Origin: Actinomycetota bacterium
GTDB taxonomy: Bacteria > Actinomycetota > Actinomycetes > Nanopelagicales > Nanopelagicaceae
DNA: 16,183 nt
Reading direction: 5' to 3'
NCBI GenBank assembly: GCA_009700365.1
Contig: WLME01000010.1
Coordinates: forward strand, 1 to 16,183
Under the pieces are notes generated by a model, which was not told where the DNA came from, made no database searches, and saw only the letters and a list, made by a program, of their open reading frames with translations. The position numbers and the translations under genes were made by a program. Each line of letters begins with the position of its first letter. The stretch's first letter is position 1. Positions 1-6,694 of the stretch are shown one piece after another.

Positions 1-30
1 TACATGAAATTGTATTGCTCAACCATTAGC

Positions 31-46
31 TGATTCATTTGAATCA
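31..46 (-). repeat. small hairpin just after tRNA-Cys
   Basis: TGATTC-AAAT-GAATCA (minus strand) is a perfect 6-bp inverted repeat with a 4-nt loop, beginning 6 nt after the encoded CCA of tRNA-Cys. No T run follows it, so it is not a standard intrinsic terminator. It could mark a 3'-end processing site or be chance. Nothing else is recognisable in positions 1-51. Confidence 0.35.
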
Positions 47-51
47 CGCAA

Positions 52-125
52 TGGAGGTCGGAACGGGATTTGAACCCGTGTAGAGGGATTTGCAGTCCCT
101 TGCCTCGCCTCTCGGCCATCCGACC
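52..125 (-). tRNA. tRNA-Cys (GCA)
   Basis: The minus strand folds into a full cloverleaf. The acceptor stem pairs 119-125 with 56-62, the anticodon loop reads CTGCAAA with anticodon GCA, and the T arm contains GGTTCAAAT. The discriminator base is U (position 55), as expected for bacterial tRNA-Cys. The 3' CCA is encoded at 52-54, unlike in the neighbouring tRNA-Gly. It lies 48 nt downstream of tRNA-Gly and is probably transcribed with it. Confidence 0.96.
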
Positions 126-132
126 ATAGACA

Positions 133-167
133 AACCGCCACCTGAAAGTAAATTCGAAGCGGCGGTT
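133..167 (-). repeat. inverted repeat in the tRNA spacer
   Basis: AACCGCC (133-139) and GGCGGTT (161-167) form a perfect 7-bp GC-rich stem around a 21-nt loop, filling most of the spacer between the two tRNA genes. No T tract follows. It may help separate the two tRNAs during processing; that role is a guess. Confidence 0.3.
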
Positions 168-173
168 AATCCG

Positions 174-246
174 AGCGGACGACGGGGTTCGAACCCGCGA
201 CCTGAACCTTGGCAAGGTTCCGCGCTACCAGCTGCGCTACGTCCGC
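174..246 (-). tRNA. tRNA-Gly (GCC)
   Basis: The minus-strand cloverleaf has acceptor stem 240-246 paired with 175-181, a 5-bp anticodon stem GAACC/GGTTC around loop TTGCCAA (anticodon GCC), T loop TTCGAAC, and discriminator U at 174. The bases after the discriminator (171-173) read CGG on the minus strand, so CCA is not encoded and must be added after transcription. It is the promoter-proximal gene of a two-tRNA unit. Confidence 0.96.
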
Positions 247-264
247 ATTTTTTGTGCGGGGGCA

Positions 265-294
265 AATCTAGCGCAGTGCAGGCGTAACTGCCAA
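265..294 (-). promoter_or_regulatory. promoter of the tRNA-Gly/tRNA-Cys unit
   Basis: On the minus strand, TTGGCA (294-289) and TAGATT (270-265) are separated by 18 nt, a good match to a housekeeping sigma -35/-10 pair. The expected start near 258 gives a leader of about 12 nt before tRNA-Gly. It is the only place in the window where both hexamers are clear. Promoter activity is inferred from sequence. Confidence 0.65.
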
Positions 295-333
295 AGTGGG
301 ATTTTTTGCTGCGAGTTAATCCTCAGATATGCG

Positions 334-339
334 TAGCCT
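334..339 (+). promoter_or_regulatory. -10 box for leaderless pabB
   Basis: TAGCCT lies 6 nt before the pabB ATG at 346, so transcription would start at or next to the A of the start codon. There is no Shine-Dalgarno sequence in this gap. No convincing -35 hexamer is seen at 16-18 nt upstream. The TAG at 334-336 is also the in-frame stop that bounds the pabB reading frame. Confidence 0.5.
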
Positions 340-345
340 TGCCCC

Positions 346-1341
346 ATGTTTGGTCGCGAGTCTCAATTCTGGATGGGTGGTATTCATGCGACCAACCTTA
401 AGGAAATTAGCAATGATCCATCGAGACTCGATGATGGTTCTTTTTGGTCGGTTCTTATCTCTTTTGAAGGCCAGGCTACATTTGCGCGATTTGAGGATGT
501 AGCCGAGGCAAGTTTTCCCACTCGTGAATGGAATCGACTGACTCATCCTTGGGTAAGTTCTCTGGATCAGATGGATTACATGGCTTATGTTTCAACAATT
601 AGAAATGAAATAGCTGAGGGTGGCGTCTACCAAGTAAATGCATGCAGACAGTTGCATCACATTTTGCCTGAATCCAATAAATCGCTAGAAGGTCTTTTTT
701 CACAATTACTCATAGGCAATCCAGCGCCTTATGCCAGCTATTTGAGAGTTGAAGATTTGGAGATTGCTTCTGCATCTCCTGAACGATTCTTGAGCAGAAT
801 CGGTCGAACTATTTTGACATCTCCGATAAAGGGAACCATCACTCGGAACGAAAATGAATTCGGAGATAAAGATAAAGCCGAGAATTTGATGATTGTAGAT
901 TTGATGCGAAATGACCTAGGTAGAATATGCACTCCGGGCTCGGTAGAAGTTGCCGAACTCTTTAGGCACGAGAAGCATCCTGGGATTACACACTTAGTGT
1001 CTGATGTGAAGGGTCAACTTCAAGAAGGACTGGGATGGAGCGAAATCTTTAAAGCAACAATGCCACCAGGTTCTGTCAGCGGTGCGCCTAAGAGTTCGGC
1101 TCGGGCCCTGATCAAAAAATATGAGAATGATCGTGGACCCTATTGCGGTGCTCTGGGTTGGGTTCACGGCGATCGCGCAGAGTTATCGGTTGCGATACGG
1201 ACATTCTGGAATGTGGGGGACTCTGTCCTCAGATTTGGAACCGGAGCAGGAATCACGTGGGGGAGCGATCCGGTGAGTGAATGGGAAGAGACTCAACTTA
1301 AAGCCCGACATTTGATTTCGATTGCAGGGGGCCAACTATGA
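346..1341 (+). CDS. pabB: aminodeoxychorismate synthase component I
   Basis: The product joins ammonia to chorismate to give 4-amino-4-deoxychorismate, the first step of p-aminobenzoate synthesis for folate, in the cytoplasm. The 331-residue protein is nearly all chorismate-binding domain: VYQVN (about 94-98), SASPERF, PIKGT with Lys162, NLMIVDLMRNDLGRI (about 180-194), PGSVSGAPK and GTGAGI near the C terminus. Lys in PIKGT is the marker of PabB; anthranilate synthase (TrpE) has Ala there. It is about 120 residues shorter than E. coli PabB (453), lacking much of the N-terminal part. An in-frame TAG at 334-336 makes ATG 346 the first possible ATG start. It overlaps pabC by ATGA. The glutaminase partner PabA is not in the window and must be encoded elsewhere or shared with TrpG. 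Confidence 0.92.
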   Translation: MFGRESQFWMGGIHATNLKEISNDPSRLDDGSFWSVLISFEGQATFARFEDVAEASFPTREWNRLTHPWVSSLDQMDYMAYVSTIRNEIAEGGVYQVNACRQLHHILPESNKSLEGLFSQLLIGNPAPYASYLRVEDLEIASASPERFLSRIGRTILTSPIKGTITRNENEFGDKDKAENLMIVDLMRNDLGRICTPGSVEVAELFRHEKHPGITHLVSDVKGQLQEGLGWSEIFKATMPPGSVSGAPKSSARALIKKYENDRGPYCGALGWVHGDRAELSVAIRTFWNVGDSVLRFGTGAGITWGSDPVSEWEETQLKARHLISIAGGQL

Positions 1342-2063
1342 AAAATTTCGAATTCGATTCTTATGGATTTCCAAAAACTTCCGGGATTTTCGAAACGATC
1401 AAGACAGTAAACGGAAGTCCTATTGCATTAGGTCGACATATGCGACGAGCTCTTGAATCCGGACTTGAACTTGGAATTGCTATCCCTTCGGAAGATTTCA
1501 TTCGTAGCGAGATTCTTCGGACAATCCATGAAAATCCCCAAGAGGTAGGTCGATTGCGGTTATGTTTCGGCAAAGAGCTGCTCTATATCTCGCATGATTC
1601 TTACACTGAATTAACTGAACCTGCCCGATTGAATTTCTATACGCAGACTGTGATTGGAGCAGTACACAAGACATTTCCCTACGACTACCGCTTCGCCCTG
1701 ATAGAGGCTGCACATCAAGAAGGCTTTCACGACTCAATCCTCTTTAATGAGAAGAACGAAATTACCGAAACTGCCGTTTCAAATATTATTCTCTTGATCG
1801 CCGGTGAATGGGTCACGCCTCCGATAACCTCGGGAATCTTGCCGGGAATCATGCGAGCCATCGCGATCGAAGAGTGTGGCGTTAAAGTCAGACCGATTCA
1901 TGTATCTGAAATACCCGACGTTGAGTCTGCGATTTTGGTCTCGAGTTTGCGGATTGCACAGCCAATCTCGCATATCGGAGATATGAAATTGAAGATAGGC
2001 CAGGCAGCACAGGACTTACAAGACCAAATTCGCGCACACTCACAACCTGTTTCGATAGGCTGA
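1338..2063 (+). CDS. pabC: aminodeoxychorismate lyase (PLP fold type IV)
   Basis: It probably cleaves 4-amino-4-deoxychorismate to p-aminobenzoate and pyruvate, completing the pathway begun by PabB. The 241-residue protein has the fold-type IV PLP pattern shared with branched-chain and D-amino-acid aminotransferases. The Schiff-base lysine is most likely Lys111 in HKTFPY. The segment DSILFNEKNEITETAVSN (about 132-149) holds the conserved Glu144 and Asn149, and GILPGI (about 166-171) is the usual phosphate-side motif. The start overlaps the pabB stop (ATGA, 1338-1341) and has a G-rich site at 1327-1331. The family cannot be split from aminotransferases by sequence alone; adjacency to pabB decides the call. 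Confidence 0.85.
   Translation: MKNFEFDSYGFPKTSGIFETIKTVNGSPIALGRHMRRALESGLELGIAIPSEDFIRSEILRTIHENPQEVGRLRLCFGKELLYISHDSYTELTEPARLNFYTQTVIGAVHKTFPYDYRFALIEAAHQEGFHDSILFNEKNEITETAVSNIILLIAGEWVTPPITSGILPGIMRAIAIEECGVKVRPIHVSEIPDVESAILVSSLRIAQPISHIGDMKLKIGQAAQDLQDQIRAHSQPVSIG
2056..2061 (+). promoter_or_regulatory. -10 box for leaderless thrS
   Basis: TAGGCT lies 6 nt before the thrS ATG at 2068 and sits inside the last codons of pabC (ATA GGC TGA). No Shine-Dalgarno sequence is present before thrS. With no leader there is no room for a T-box or other attenuator if this promoter is used. No clear -35 is seen. Confidence 0.55.
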
Positions 2064-2067
2064 CCCC

Positions 2068-4056
2068 ATGTCCATGATCTCAATAACTGTCGATGGCACA
2101 GTTCGTGATGTTGAGGCCGATCAACGTCCGACACAGATTTTCTCTGATTCTAAAGAGATTGTTGTATGCAAGGTAAATGGAGTCCTCAAAGATTTATGGA
2201 CAGACCTATCGGATGGCGATGTGGTTGAAGGCGTATCAATCTCTTCTCCCGAGGGACTGGCAGTTCTTCGACATTCCACAGCTCATGTGATGGCACAAGC
2301 AGTGCAGCAAGTTTTTGCACAAACACGTCTTGGAATCGGCCCACCGATTACCGATGGTTTTTATTACGATTTTGATCCGCAGCAGCCCTTTAATGCCGAT
2401 GATCTCGAGAAGATTGAAAGTGCGATGCGTAAGATTGTTAAAGAGGGGCAACGATTTAAACGCAGGGTCACATCAGAGTCCGAGGCTCTGAAGGAGCTTG
2501 CCCGCGAACCTTATAAATGTGAATTGATTGGCATTAAAGGTGGCGGAACCGATGAGACCAACGTCGAAGTCGGTGGCACCGAACTTACAATTTATGACAA
2601 TTTAGGTCGCGACGGACAACCTGTATGGTCTGATCTTTGTCGTGGTCCGCATCTTCCGTCGACTAAGCACATCCCAGCATTTAAGTTAATGCGAAGCGCT
2701 GCTGCATATTGGCGTGGTTCTGAAAAGAATCCGATGCTGCAACGAATCTACGGAACAGCGTGGCCTTCGCAAGACGAGCTCAATGCATATCTCGAGTTGT
2801 TAGCAGAAGCTGAAAAGCGTGACCACCGCCGCTTAGGGCAGGAACTCGATCTCTTCTCTTTCCCCGAAGAGATTGGCTCTGGATTGGCTGTTTTCCATCC
2901 CAAAGGCGGAATCGTTCGTCGCGCGATGGAGGATTACTCACGCAAACGCCATGAGGAAGAAAACTACGAATTTGTCTATTCTCCACACTTAACAAAGGCA
3001 GCTCTCTTCCAAAAGTCTGGACACCTCGATTGGTACTCAGAAGGCATGTATCCACCGATGATCATGGATGAAGAACTTCATGCCGATGGAACGGTCAAGC
3101 GCGCAGGGCAGCAGTACTACATGAAGCCCATGAACTGCCCATTTCACAACTTAATTTTCCAATCACGTCAACGTTCTTATCGCGAACTTCCGTTAAGACT
3201 CTTTGAGTTCGGAACGGTCTATCGTTATGAAAAATCGGGTGTCTTGCATGGAATCACTCGCGCCCGCGGCTTCACTCAAGACGATGCGCATATTTACTGC
3301 ACCAAAGAACAGATGCCAGGCGAGCTAGATTCACTTCTGACATTTGTATTGAATTTGCTTCGTGATTACGGGTTGGTTGATTTCTATCTAGAACTCTCAA
3401 CTCGAAACCCAGAAAAATCAGTTGGAGAAGATGCTGACTGGGCCGAAGCGACCGAAGCCCTTCGTAAAGCAGCTCTTGCTCAAAATCTCGAACTTGTTTT
3501 AGATGAAGGTGGAGCCGCCTTCTATGGTCCAAAGATTTCAGTTCAAGCTAAGGATGCAATTGGACGTACCTGGCAGATGTCTACGATTCAGGTCGACTTT
3601 CAACTTCCGCAACGTTTCGAACTTGAATTCGCTGCAGCTGATGGATCGCGTCAAAGACCAGTAATGATTCACCGAGCACTATTCGGTTCTATCGAAAGAT
3701 TCTTCGGAGTGCTTACAGAACATTACTCAGGTGCGTTCCCTCCATGGCTTGCACCTGTACAAGCAGTCGGGATTCCCGTCTCAGATGCTTTTGCCGATTA
3801 CCTCAATGGTGTAATCAAAGAGATGAAGTCTTCGGGCATTCGCGCCGAATTAGATTCTTCAGATGATCGCATGCAGAAGAAAGTCCGCAATGCTCAATTA
3901 CAGAAGATTCCATTTATGGTGATTGCTGGCGAAGAAGATATGAAAGCTGGAGCGGTTTCATTCCGATATCGAAACGGCGACCAGAAGAATGGAATCCCGG
4001 TAGCCGAAGCGATTGCAGAAATTAAGAAAATTGTCTCCGAACGTCTCCAGGTATAG
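2068..4056 (+). CDS. thrS: threonine--tRNA ligase
   Basis: It charges tRNA-Thr with threonine. The 662-residue full-length protein has an N-terminal TGS-like domain (about 1-60) and an editing domain with HSTAH (His69, His73) and the later CRGPHLP motif. The class II catalytic core follows: MKPMNCPFHN with the zinc cysteine, motif 2 around FEFGTVYRYEKSGVLHG with RGFTQDDAHI, and motif 3 in MIHRALFGSIERFFGVL. The C-terminal anticodon-binding domain begins near PPWLAPVQ. ATG 2068 is chosen because TAGGCT lies 6 nt upstream; ATG 2074 is the next in-frame alternative. It follows pabC by 4 nt and precedes the HIT gene by 12 nt. Confidence 0.97.
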   Translation: MSMISITVDGTVRDVEADQRPTQIFSDSKEIVVCKVNGVLKDLWTDLSDGDVVEGVSISSPEGLAVLRHSTAHVMAQAVQQVFAQTRLGIGPPITDGFYYDFDPQQPFNADDLEKIESAMRKIVKEGQRFKRRVTSESEALKELAREPYKCELIGIKGGGTDETNVEVGGTELTIYDNLGRDGQPVWSDLCRGPHLPSTKHIPAFKLMRSAAAYWRGSEKNPMLQRIYGTAWPSQDELNAYLELLAEAEKRDHRRLGQELDLFSFPEEIGSGLAVFHPKGGIVRRAMEDYSRKRHEEENYEFVYSPHLTKAALFQKSGHLDWYSEGMYPPMIMDEELHADGTVKRAGQQYYMKPMNCPFHNLIFQSRQRSYRELPLRLFEFGTVYRYEKSGVLHGITRARGFTQDDAHIYCTKEQMPGELDSLLTFVLNLLRDYGLVDFYLELSTRNPEKSVGEDADWAEATEALRKAALAQNLELVLDEGGAAFYGPKISVQAKDAIGRTWQMSTIQVDFQLPQRFELEFAAADGSRQRPVMIHRALFGSIERFFGVLTEHYSGAFPPWLAPVQAVGIPVSDAFADYLNGVIKEMKSSGIRAELDSSDDRMQKKVRNAQLQKIPFMVIAGEEDMKAGAVSFRYRNGDQKNGIPVAEAIAEIKKIVSERLQV

Positions 4057-4058
4057 AT
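4052..4058 (+). promoter_or_regulatory. possible -10 box before the HIT gene
   Basis: TATAGAT overlaps the thrS stop codon (TAG 4054-4056) and lies 10 nt before ATG 4069. It resembles a -10 box but fits the TAnnnT pattern less well than others in this window, and read-through from thrS is equally possible. Confidence 0.3.
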
Positions 4059-4068
4059 CGGCCTAGCT

Positions 4069-4593
4069 ATGAGCGAGATTGATGGAGTCGGAATGCCTGA
4101 TGGATGGCACCGCTTATGGGCACCACATCGCTTAGATTATCTTCGCGGCGAAAACCGTCCTCTCGAAGGCAATGAGGTCGAGTGTCCATTCTGCCGAGTT
4201 CCATCTTTGAGCGATGAAGATGGCTTGATTGTTGCTCGGGGTAAAACCGCATTTGTTGTCATGAATCTATATCCATATAACCCAGGCCACTTGCTTGTCT
4301 GCGCCTATCGACATGTTGCCGATCTCACCGATTTAACGGATGAAGAAAGGCATGAGATCACGGATCTGAGTGCGCATGCAATGGCAACTATTCGAAAAGT
4401 TTCACAGGCTGACGGATTTAATCTCGGCATGAATCAGGGAGCAATATCTGGGGCAGGTGTAGCAGCACATATTCATCAACATATTGTTCCGCGCTGGTCA
4501 GGTGATGCTAATTTCATGCCAATCATTGGTAGGACAAAAGTTCTTCCGCAACTACTAACAATGACGCGTGAAGAATTAGCTTCCGCTTGGTAG
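4069..4593 (+). CDS. HIT-family nucleotide hydrolase/phosphorylase (Ap4A phosphorylase-like)
   Basis: A 174-residue histidine-triad protein with the signature HIHQHIVPRW (His134, His136, His138), where the middle His is the usual nucleotidyl-accepting residue. ECPFC (Cys39, Cys42) resembles a half zinc site. The segments VVMNLYPYNPGHLLV and WSGDANFMPIIG closely resemble the mycobacterial HIT protein found beside pgsA (Rv2613c), reported to act as an Ap4A phosphorylase. By analogy it would break down diadenosine tetraphosphate, a side product of aminoacyl-tRNA synthetases such as the thrS product upstream; that link is inference. Start choice is uncertain: ATG 4069 has no Shine-Dalgarno, whereas ATG 4093 has GGAG at 4084-4087. 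The 3' end overlaps the opposing EF-G-like gene by 18 bp. Confidence 0.88.
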   Translation: MSEIDGVGMPDGWHRLWAPHRLDYLRGENRPLEGNEVECPFCRVPSLSDEDGLIVARGKTAFVVMNLYPYNPGHLLVCAYRHVADLTDLTDEERHEITDLSAHAMATIRKVSQADGFNLGMNQGAISGAGVAAHIHQHIVPRWSGDANFMPIIGRTKVLPQLLTMTREELASAW

Positions 4594-5172
4594 CGAGGCT
4601 ATGTAACTCTTTACGATATCTATACCAATTCCTTTTGCAAGATTTATTGGAATCGCTGGAAAGATAATGCCAGCAGCAAAGGCTCCCTCGTCCATCTCCG
4701 ACATCATGTCGAAATACTCTTCACGGAACTCTCGGACTAGCTCTTCATGCTCGGGTTCGCTGTGGCGCATAGTTGGTGGATTTGTTGAATAATCAAGAAT
4801 TTGTAAGTCTTGCATTCGAATGAGAGCAATCGGTTCTCCTGCATCATCATGCAAAACTAGAAATGGAGTCACGAGTTGATCAAATACTCTATTCGCAACC
4901 ATGACTGCATCTTCGAAATCGAGTTCATGTCCATCTAGGCCATTTACGAGAACAATTCTTGGAATTTGAAAGTCATCTAGCGCTGCCCAGTTCTCAATTG
5001 TTGGGTTATCAATTCCAGCAGCCGGATTGATGGCGAAAATTGCTAGGTCGGATTCGCTCTCGGGAGTACTTGCAAGCTGACCACCGAATGTAGTTGCGAT
5101 AGCCTGAGGGGAGGCACTCGCATGACCGTATACATGGATACGGTTCACATGCGTAGAACTAGGTGAAGACAT
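4576..5172 (-). CDS. degenerate EF-G-type G-domain protein (likely non-GTPase)
   Basis: This 198-residue protein is best read as a shortened relative of the GTP-binding domain of elongation factor G or EF-G2-like proteins. Residues 42-86 (DLAIFAINPAAG, then W62 and PRIVLVNGLDGHELDF) follow the EF-G stretch from G3 to the NKMD motif. Residues 159-196 (IIFPAIPINLAKGIGI, then IASLPS) follow the EF-G segment ending the G domain (GSAFKNKGV to DYLPSP). Key residues are missing: there is no P-loop GxxxxGKT, NKxD has become NGLD (77-80), and the DTPGH motif is unrecognisable near 12-24. GTP hydrolysis is therefore unlikely, and domains II-V are absent. No signal peptide or membrane segment is seen. 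The frame is open and has its own leaderless-type promoter, which argues against a dead pseudogene. Function is unknown. The EF-G relationship is my visual alignment, not a search result. Confidence 0.72.
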   Translation of the reverse strand: MSSPSSTHVNRIHVYGHASASPQAIATTFGGQLASTPESESDLAIFAINPAAGIDNPTIENWAALDDFQIPRIVLVNGLDGHELDFEDAVMVANRVFDQLVTPFLVLHDDAGEPIALIRMQDLQILDYSTNPPTMRHSEPEHEELVREFREEYFDMMSEMDEGAFAAGIIFPAIPINLAKGIGIDIVKSYIASLPSGS

Positions 5173-5179
5173 GAAGGTA

Positions 5180-5185
5180 AGCCTA
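5180..5185 (-). promoter_or_regulatory. -10 box for the EF-G-like gene
   Basis: On the minus strand TAGGCT (5185-5180) lies 7 nt before the ATG at 5172-5170, the same spacing and hexamer seen before thrS. It shares two base pairs (5184-5185) with the oppositely directed pgsA -10 box. Confidence 0.55.
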
Positions 5186-5189
5186 CGAT
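5184..5189 (+). promoter_or_regulatory. -10 box for leaderless pgsA
   Basis: TACGAT lies 7 nt before ATG 5197, which implies a leaderless pgsA starting there rather than at the upstream ATG 5188, whose first two bases fall inside the box. No -35 hexamer is clear. Confidence 0.5.
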
Positions 5190-5196
5190 GGTGCCG

Positions 5197-5799
5197 ATGA
5201 TTAATAGCTCACTCAAGCCGGCAGTCACTCGATTAATTAATCCAGTGGCCCGTTTGGCTATCCGGTTAGGCCTCACTCCGGATCTCGTGACGATTCTAGG
5301 AGCTATAGGAGTTATTGCTTCTTCGGCATATTTCTACACTCGCGAGTCATATCTCTACGGAACCATCGCCGTCTCATTCTTTGTTCTGAGCGATCTATTT
5401 GACGGAGCCATGGCTCGTATTTCTGATCGCGGGCCATCTCAATGGGGCGGATTCTTAGATAGCACTGTCGACCGTATAACTGACTTTGCCATCACGATCA
5501 CCATCCTTGTTCCACTCATTCGAAAAGATGACAAACTCTCATACCTCGCTTTAATTACTTTAGTTACAGGGCTTTTGATTCCGTACATTCGCGCAAAAGC
5601 TGAGAGCTTTTCAATTCCGTGTTCAGTCGGAATTGCGGAGCGGACCGAAAGGCTCATAATAATTCTGGCTGCAGTGGGGTTGCATGGCCTTCATATTCAC
5701 TATGCGCTGGCGATTGGCTTCTGGCTACTTGCCATACTCGGAATCGTTACTGTCATTCAAAGAATGCGCACCGTTTATGTTGGGTTGCGCAACAAGTGA
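5197..5799 (+). CDS. pgsA: phosphatidylinositol phosphate synthase (CDP-alcohol phosphotransferase)
   Basis: An integral membrane enzyme that joins inositol phosphate to CDP-diacylglycerol, the entry to phosphatidylinositol and PIM lipids in actinobacteria. The CDP-alcohol phosphotransferase signature is complete: DLFDGAMAR followed by GGFLDSTVD, giving the four aspartates of DxxDG...AR...GxxxDxxxD (Asp66, 69, 88 and 92 counted from this start). Several hydrophobic segments flank it, including LGAIGVIASSAYF and the C-terminal LAIGFWLLAILGIVTVI. The length of 200 residues is typical. I chose ATG 5197 over ATG 5188 because TACGAT sits 7 nt upstream and the upstream ATG would overlap the -10 box. 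Neighbouring PIM acyltransferase and pimA support inositol rather than glycerol phosphate as substrate. Its stop overlaps the next start (GTGA). Confidence 0.9.
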   Translation: MINSSLKPAVTRLINPVARLAIRLGLTPDLVTILGAIGVIASSAYFYTRESYLYGTIAVSFFVLSDLFDGAMARISDRGPSQWGGFLDSTVDRITDFAITITILVPLIRKDDKLSYLALITLVTGLLIPYIRAKAESFSIPCSVGIAERTERLIIILAAVGLHGLHIHYALAIGFWLLAILGIVTVIQRMRTVYVGLRNK

Positions 5800-6692
5800 A
5801 AGCACGCATTTCGTACATCGCATATCTATCAGGATGGTGGGTAGTCCGTAAAGTTCCAGAGAAATGGGCATATTCACTCTTCTCGTGGATTTCTGATTCA
5901 CTGGTAAGAAGGAACGGAAAGAGCATTCAACGTCTGCGCTCCAATCTTGCTCGAGTTACGCCTGAATTTTCGAAATCGGAACTCGAAGAGCTAGTAATGC
6001 AATCCATGCGCTCCTATATGCGCTATTGGTGTGACACTTTTAGAATTCAAGATTGGTCTACTTCCAAGATTCAAAGTTCAGTGACTACTACAAATGAGAA
6101 TCTCCTTATTGACCCAATGAAGCAGGGCCAAGGTGTCGTAATCGCACTTCCGCATTCGGGAAACTGGGATCATGCAGGCGCCTACTTCTGCTCACTAGGA
6201 ATTCCGTTAGTCACGGTGGCTGAACGCCTCAAGCCAGAGGCCCTATTCTTAAAATTCCTACAACACCGTGAATCCATGGGCTTTGAGGTCCTGTCTTTAG
6301 ATAATCGTTCATTCGCAACTCTCATGAAGAGAGCTCGGGAAAAGCGACTCATTGCACTCGTTGCAGATAGAGATTTATCGCAGTCAGGAATAGATGTTAA
6401 CTTTTTCAATTATCCAGCTCGTATGCCAGCAGGTCCTGCACTGTTGCATATCAAGACAGGAATCCCCATAGTGGTCGCTCATGTCTCGTATACGCAAAAT
6501 GGAATCCATATAGATTTCGAGCCAGTTGAACTTTCGTCAATCGGATCAGATGAAGAGCGCATTCAGCAATGCGTGCAAGAAATTGCACGACTCTTCGAAA
6601 AGGGCATCAAGGGTCGCCCTCAGGATTGGCACATGTTGCAACGAATCTGGATTGATGGAGATTTCGCTGATCGTAAAGATGCGGAGGTCTAG
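5796..6692 (+). CDS. patA: phosphatidylinositol mannoside acyltransferase
   Basis: It probably transfers an acyl chain to the mannose of PIM at the inner face of the membrane. The 298-residue protein belongs to the LpxL/HtrB-like lysophospholipid acyltransferase family: the HX4D motif is His120-SGNW-Asp125 in LPHSGNWDHAG, followed by VADRDLSQSG and the stretch FFNYPARMPAGPALLH that lines the acceptor site in relatives. There is a hydrophobic, aromatic N terminus (SYIAYLSGWW) but no signal peptide. The GTG start at 5796 overlaps the pgsA stop as GTGA; the frame is open further upstream to 5619, but that would lie within pgsA. Position between pgsA and pimA matches the mycobacterial PIM cluster. 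Confidence 0.88.
   Translation: MKARISYIAYLSGWWVVRKVPEKWAYSLFSWISDSLVRRNGKSIQRLRSNLARVTPEFSKSELEELVMQSMRSYMRYWCDTFRIQDWSTSKIQSSVTTTNENLLIDPMKQGQGVVIALPHSGNWDHAGAYFCSLGIPLVTVAERLKPEALFLKFLQHRESMGFEVLSLDNRSFATLMKRAREKRLIALVADRDLSQSGIDVNFFNYPARMPAGPALLHIKTGIPIVVAHVSYTQNGIHIDFEPVELSSIGSDEERIQQCVQEIARLFEKGIKGRPQDWHMLQRIWIDGDFADRKDAEV
6683..6687 (+). promoter_or_regulatory. ribosome binding site of pimA
   Basis: GGAGG ends 7 nt before GTG 6695. It lies within the last codons of the acyltransferase gene and fixes GTG 6695 as the pimA start, since no ATG is nearby. Confidence 0.7.
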
Positions 6693-6694
6693 TT

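Noticed and set aside
1..51. A third tRNA next to tRNA-Cys (Val is common in this cluster)
   Set aside because: No acceptor or T-arm pattern is seen; only a small hairpin is present.
247..345. Riboswitch or small RNA in the tRNA-pabB gap
   Set aside because: The 99 bases are explained by two divergent promoters; no conserved riboswitch core is recognisable.
2040..2068. T-box leader before thrS
   Set aside because: Only 4 nt separate pabC from thrS and a -10 box lies 6 nt before the start, so no leader structure can fit.
4576..5172. Treating the EF-G-like gene as a functional elongation factor
   Set aside because: It lacks the P-loop, NKxD and domains II-V, so translocase activity is not supportable.
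5619..5795. Upstream extension of the acyltransferase frame
   Set aside because: This would overlap pgsA by about 180 bp and adds a Cys/Asn-rich stretch unlike the family; GTG 5796 with a GTGA overlap is the natural start.
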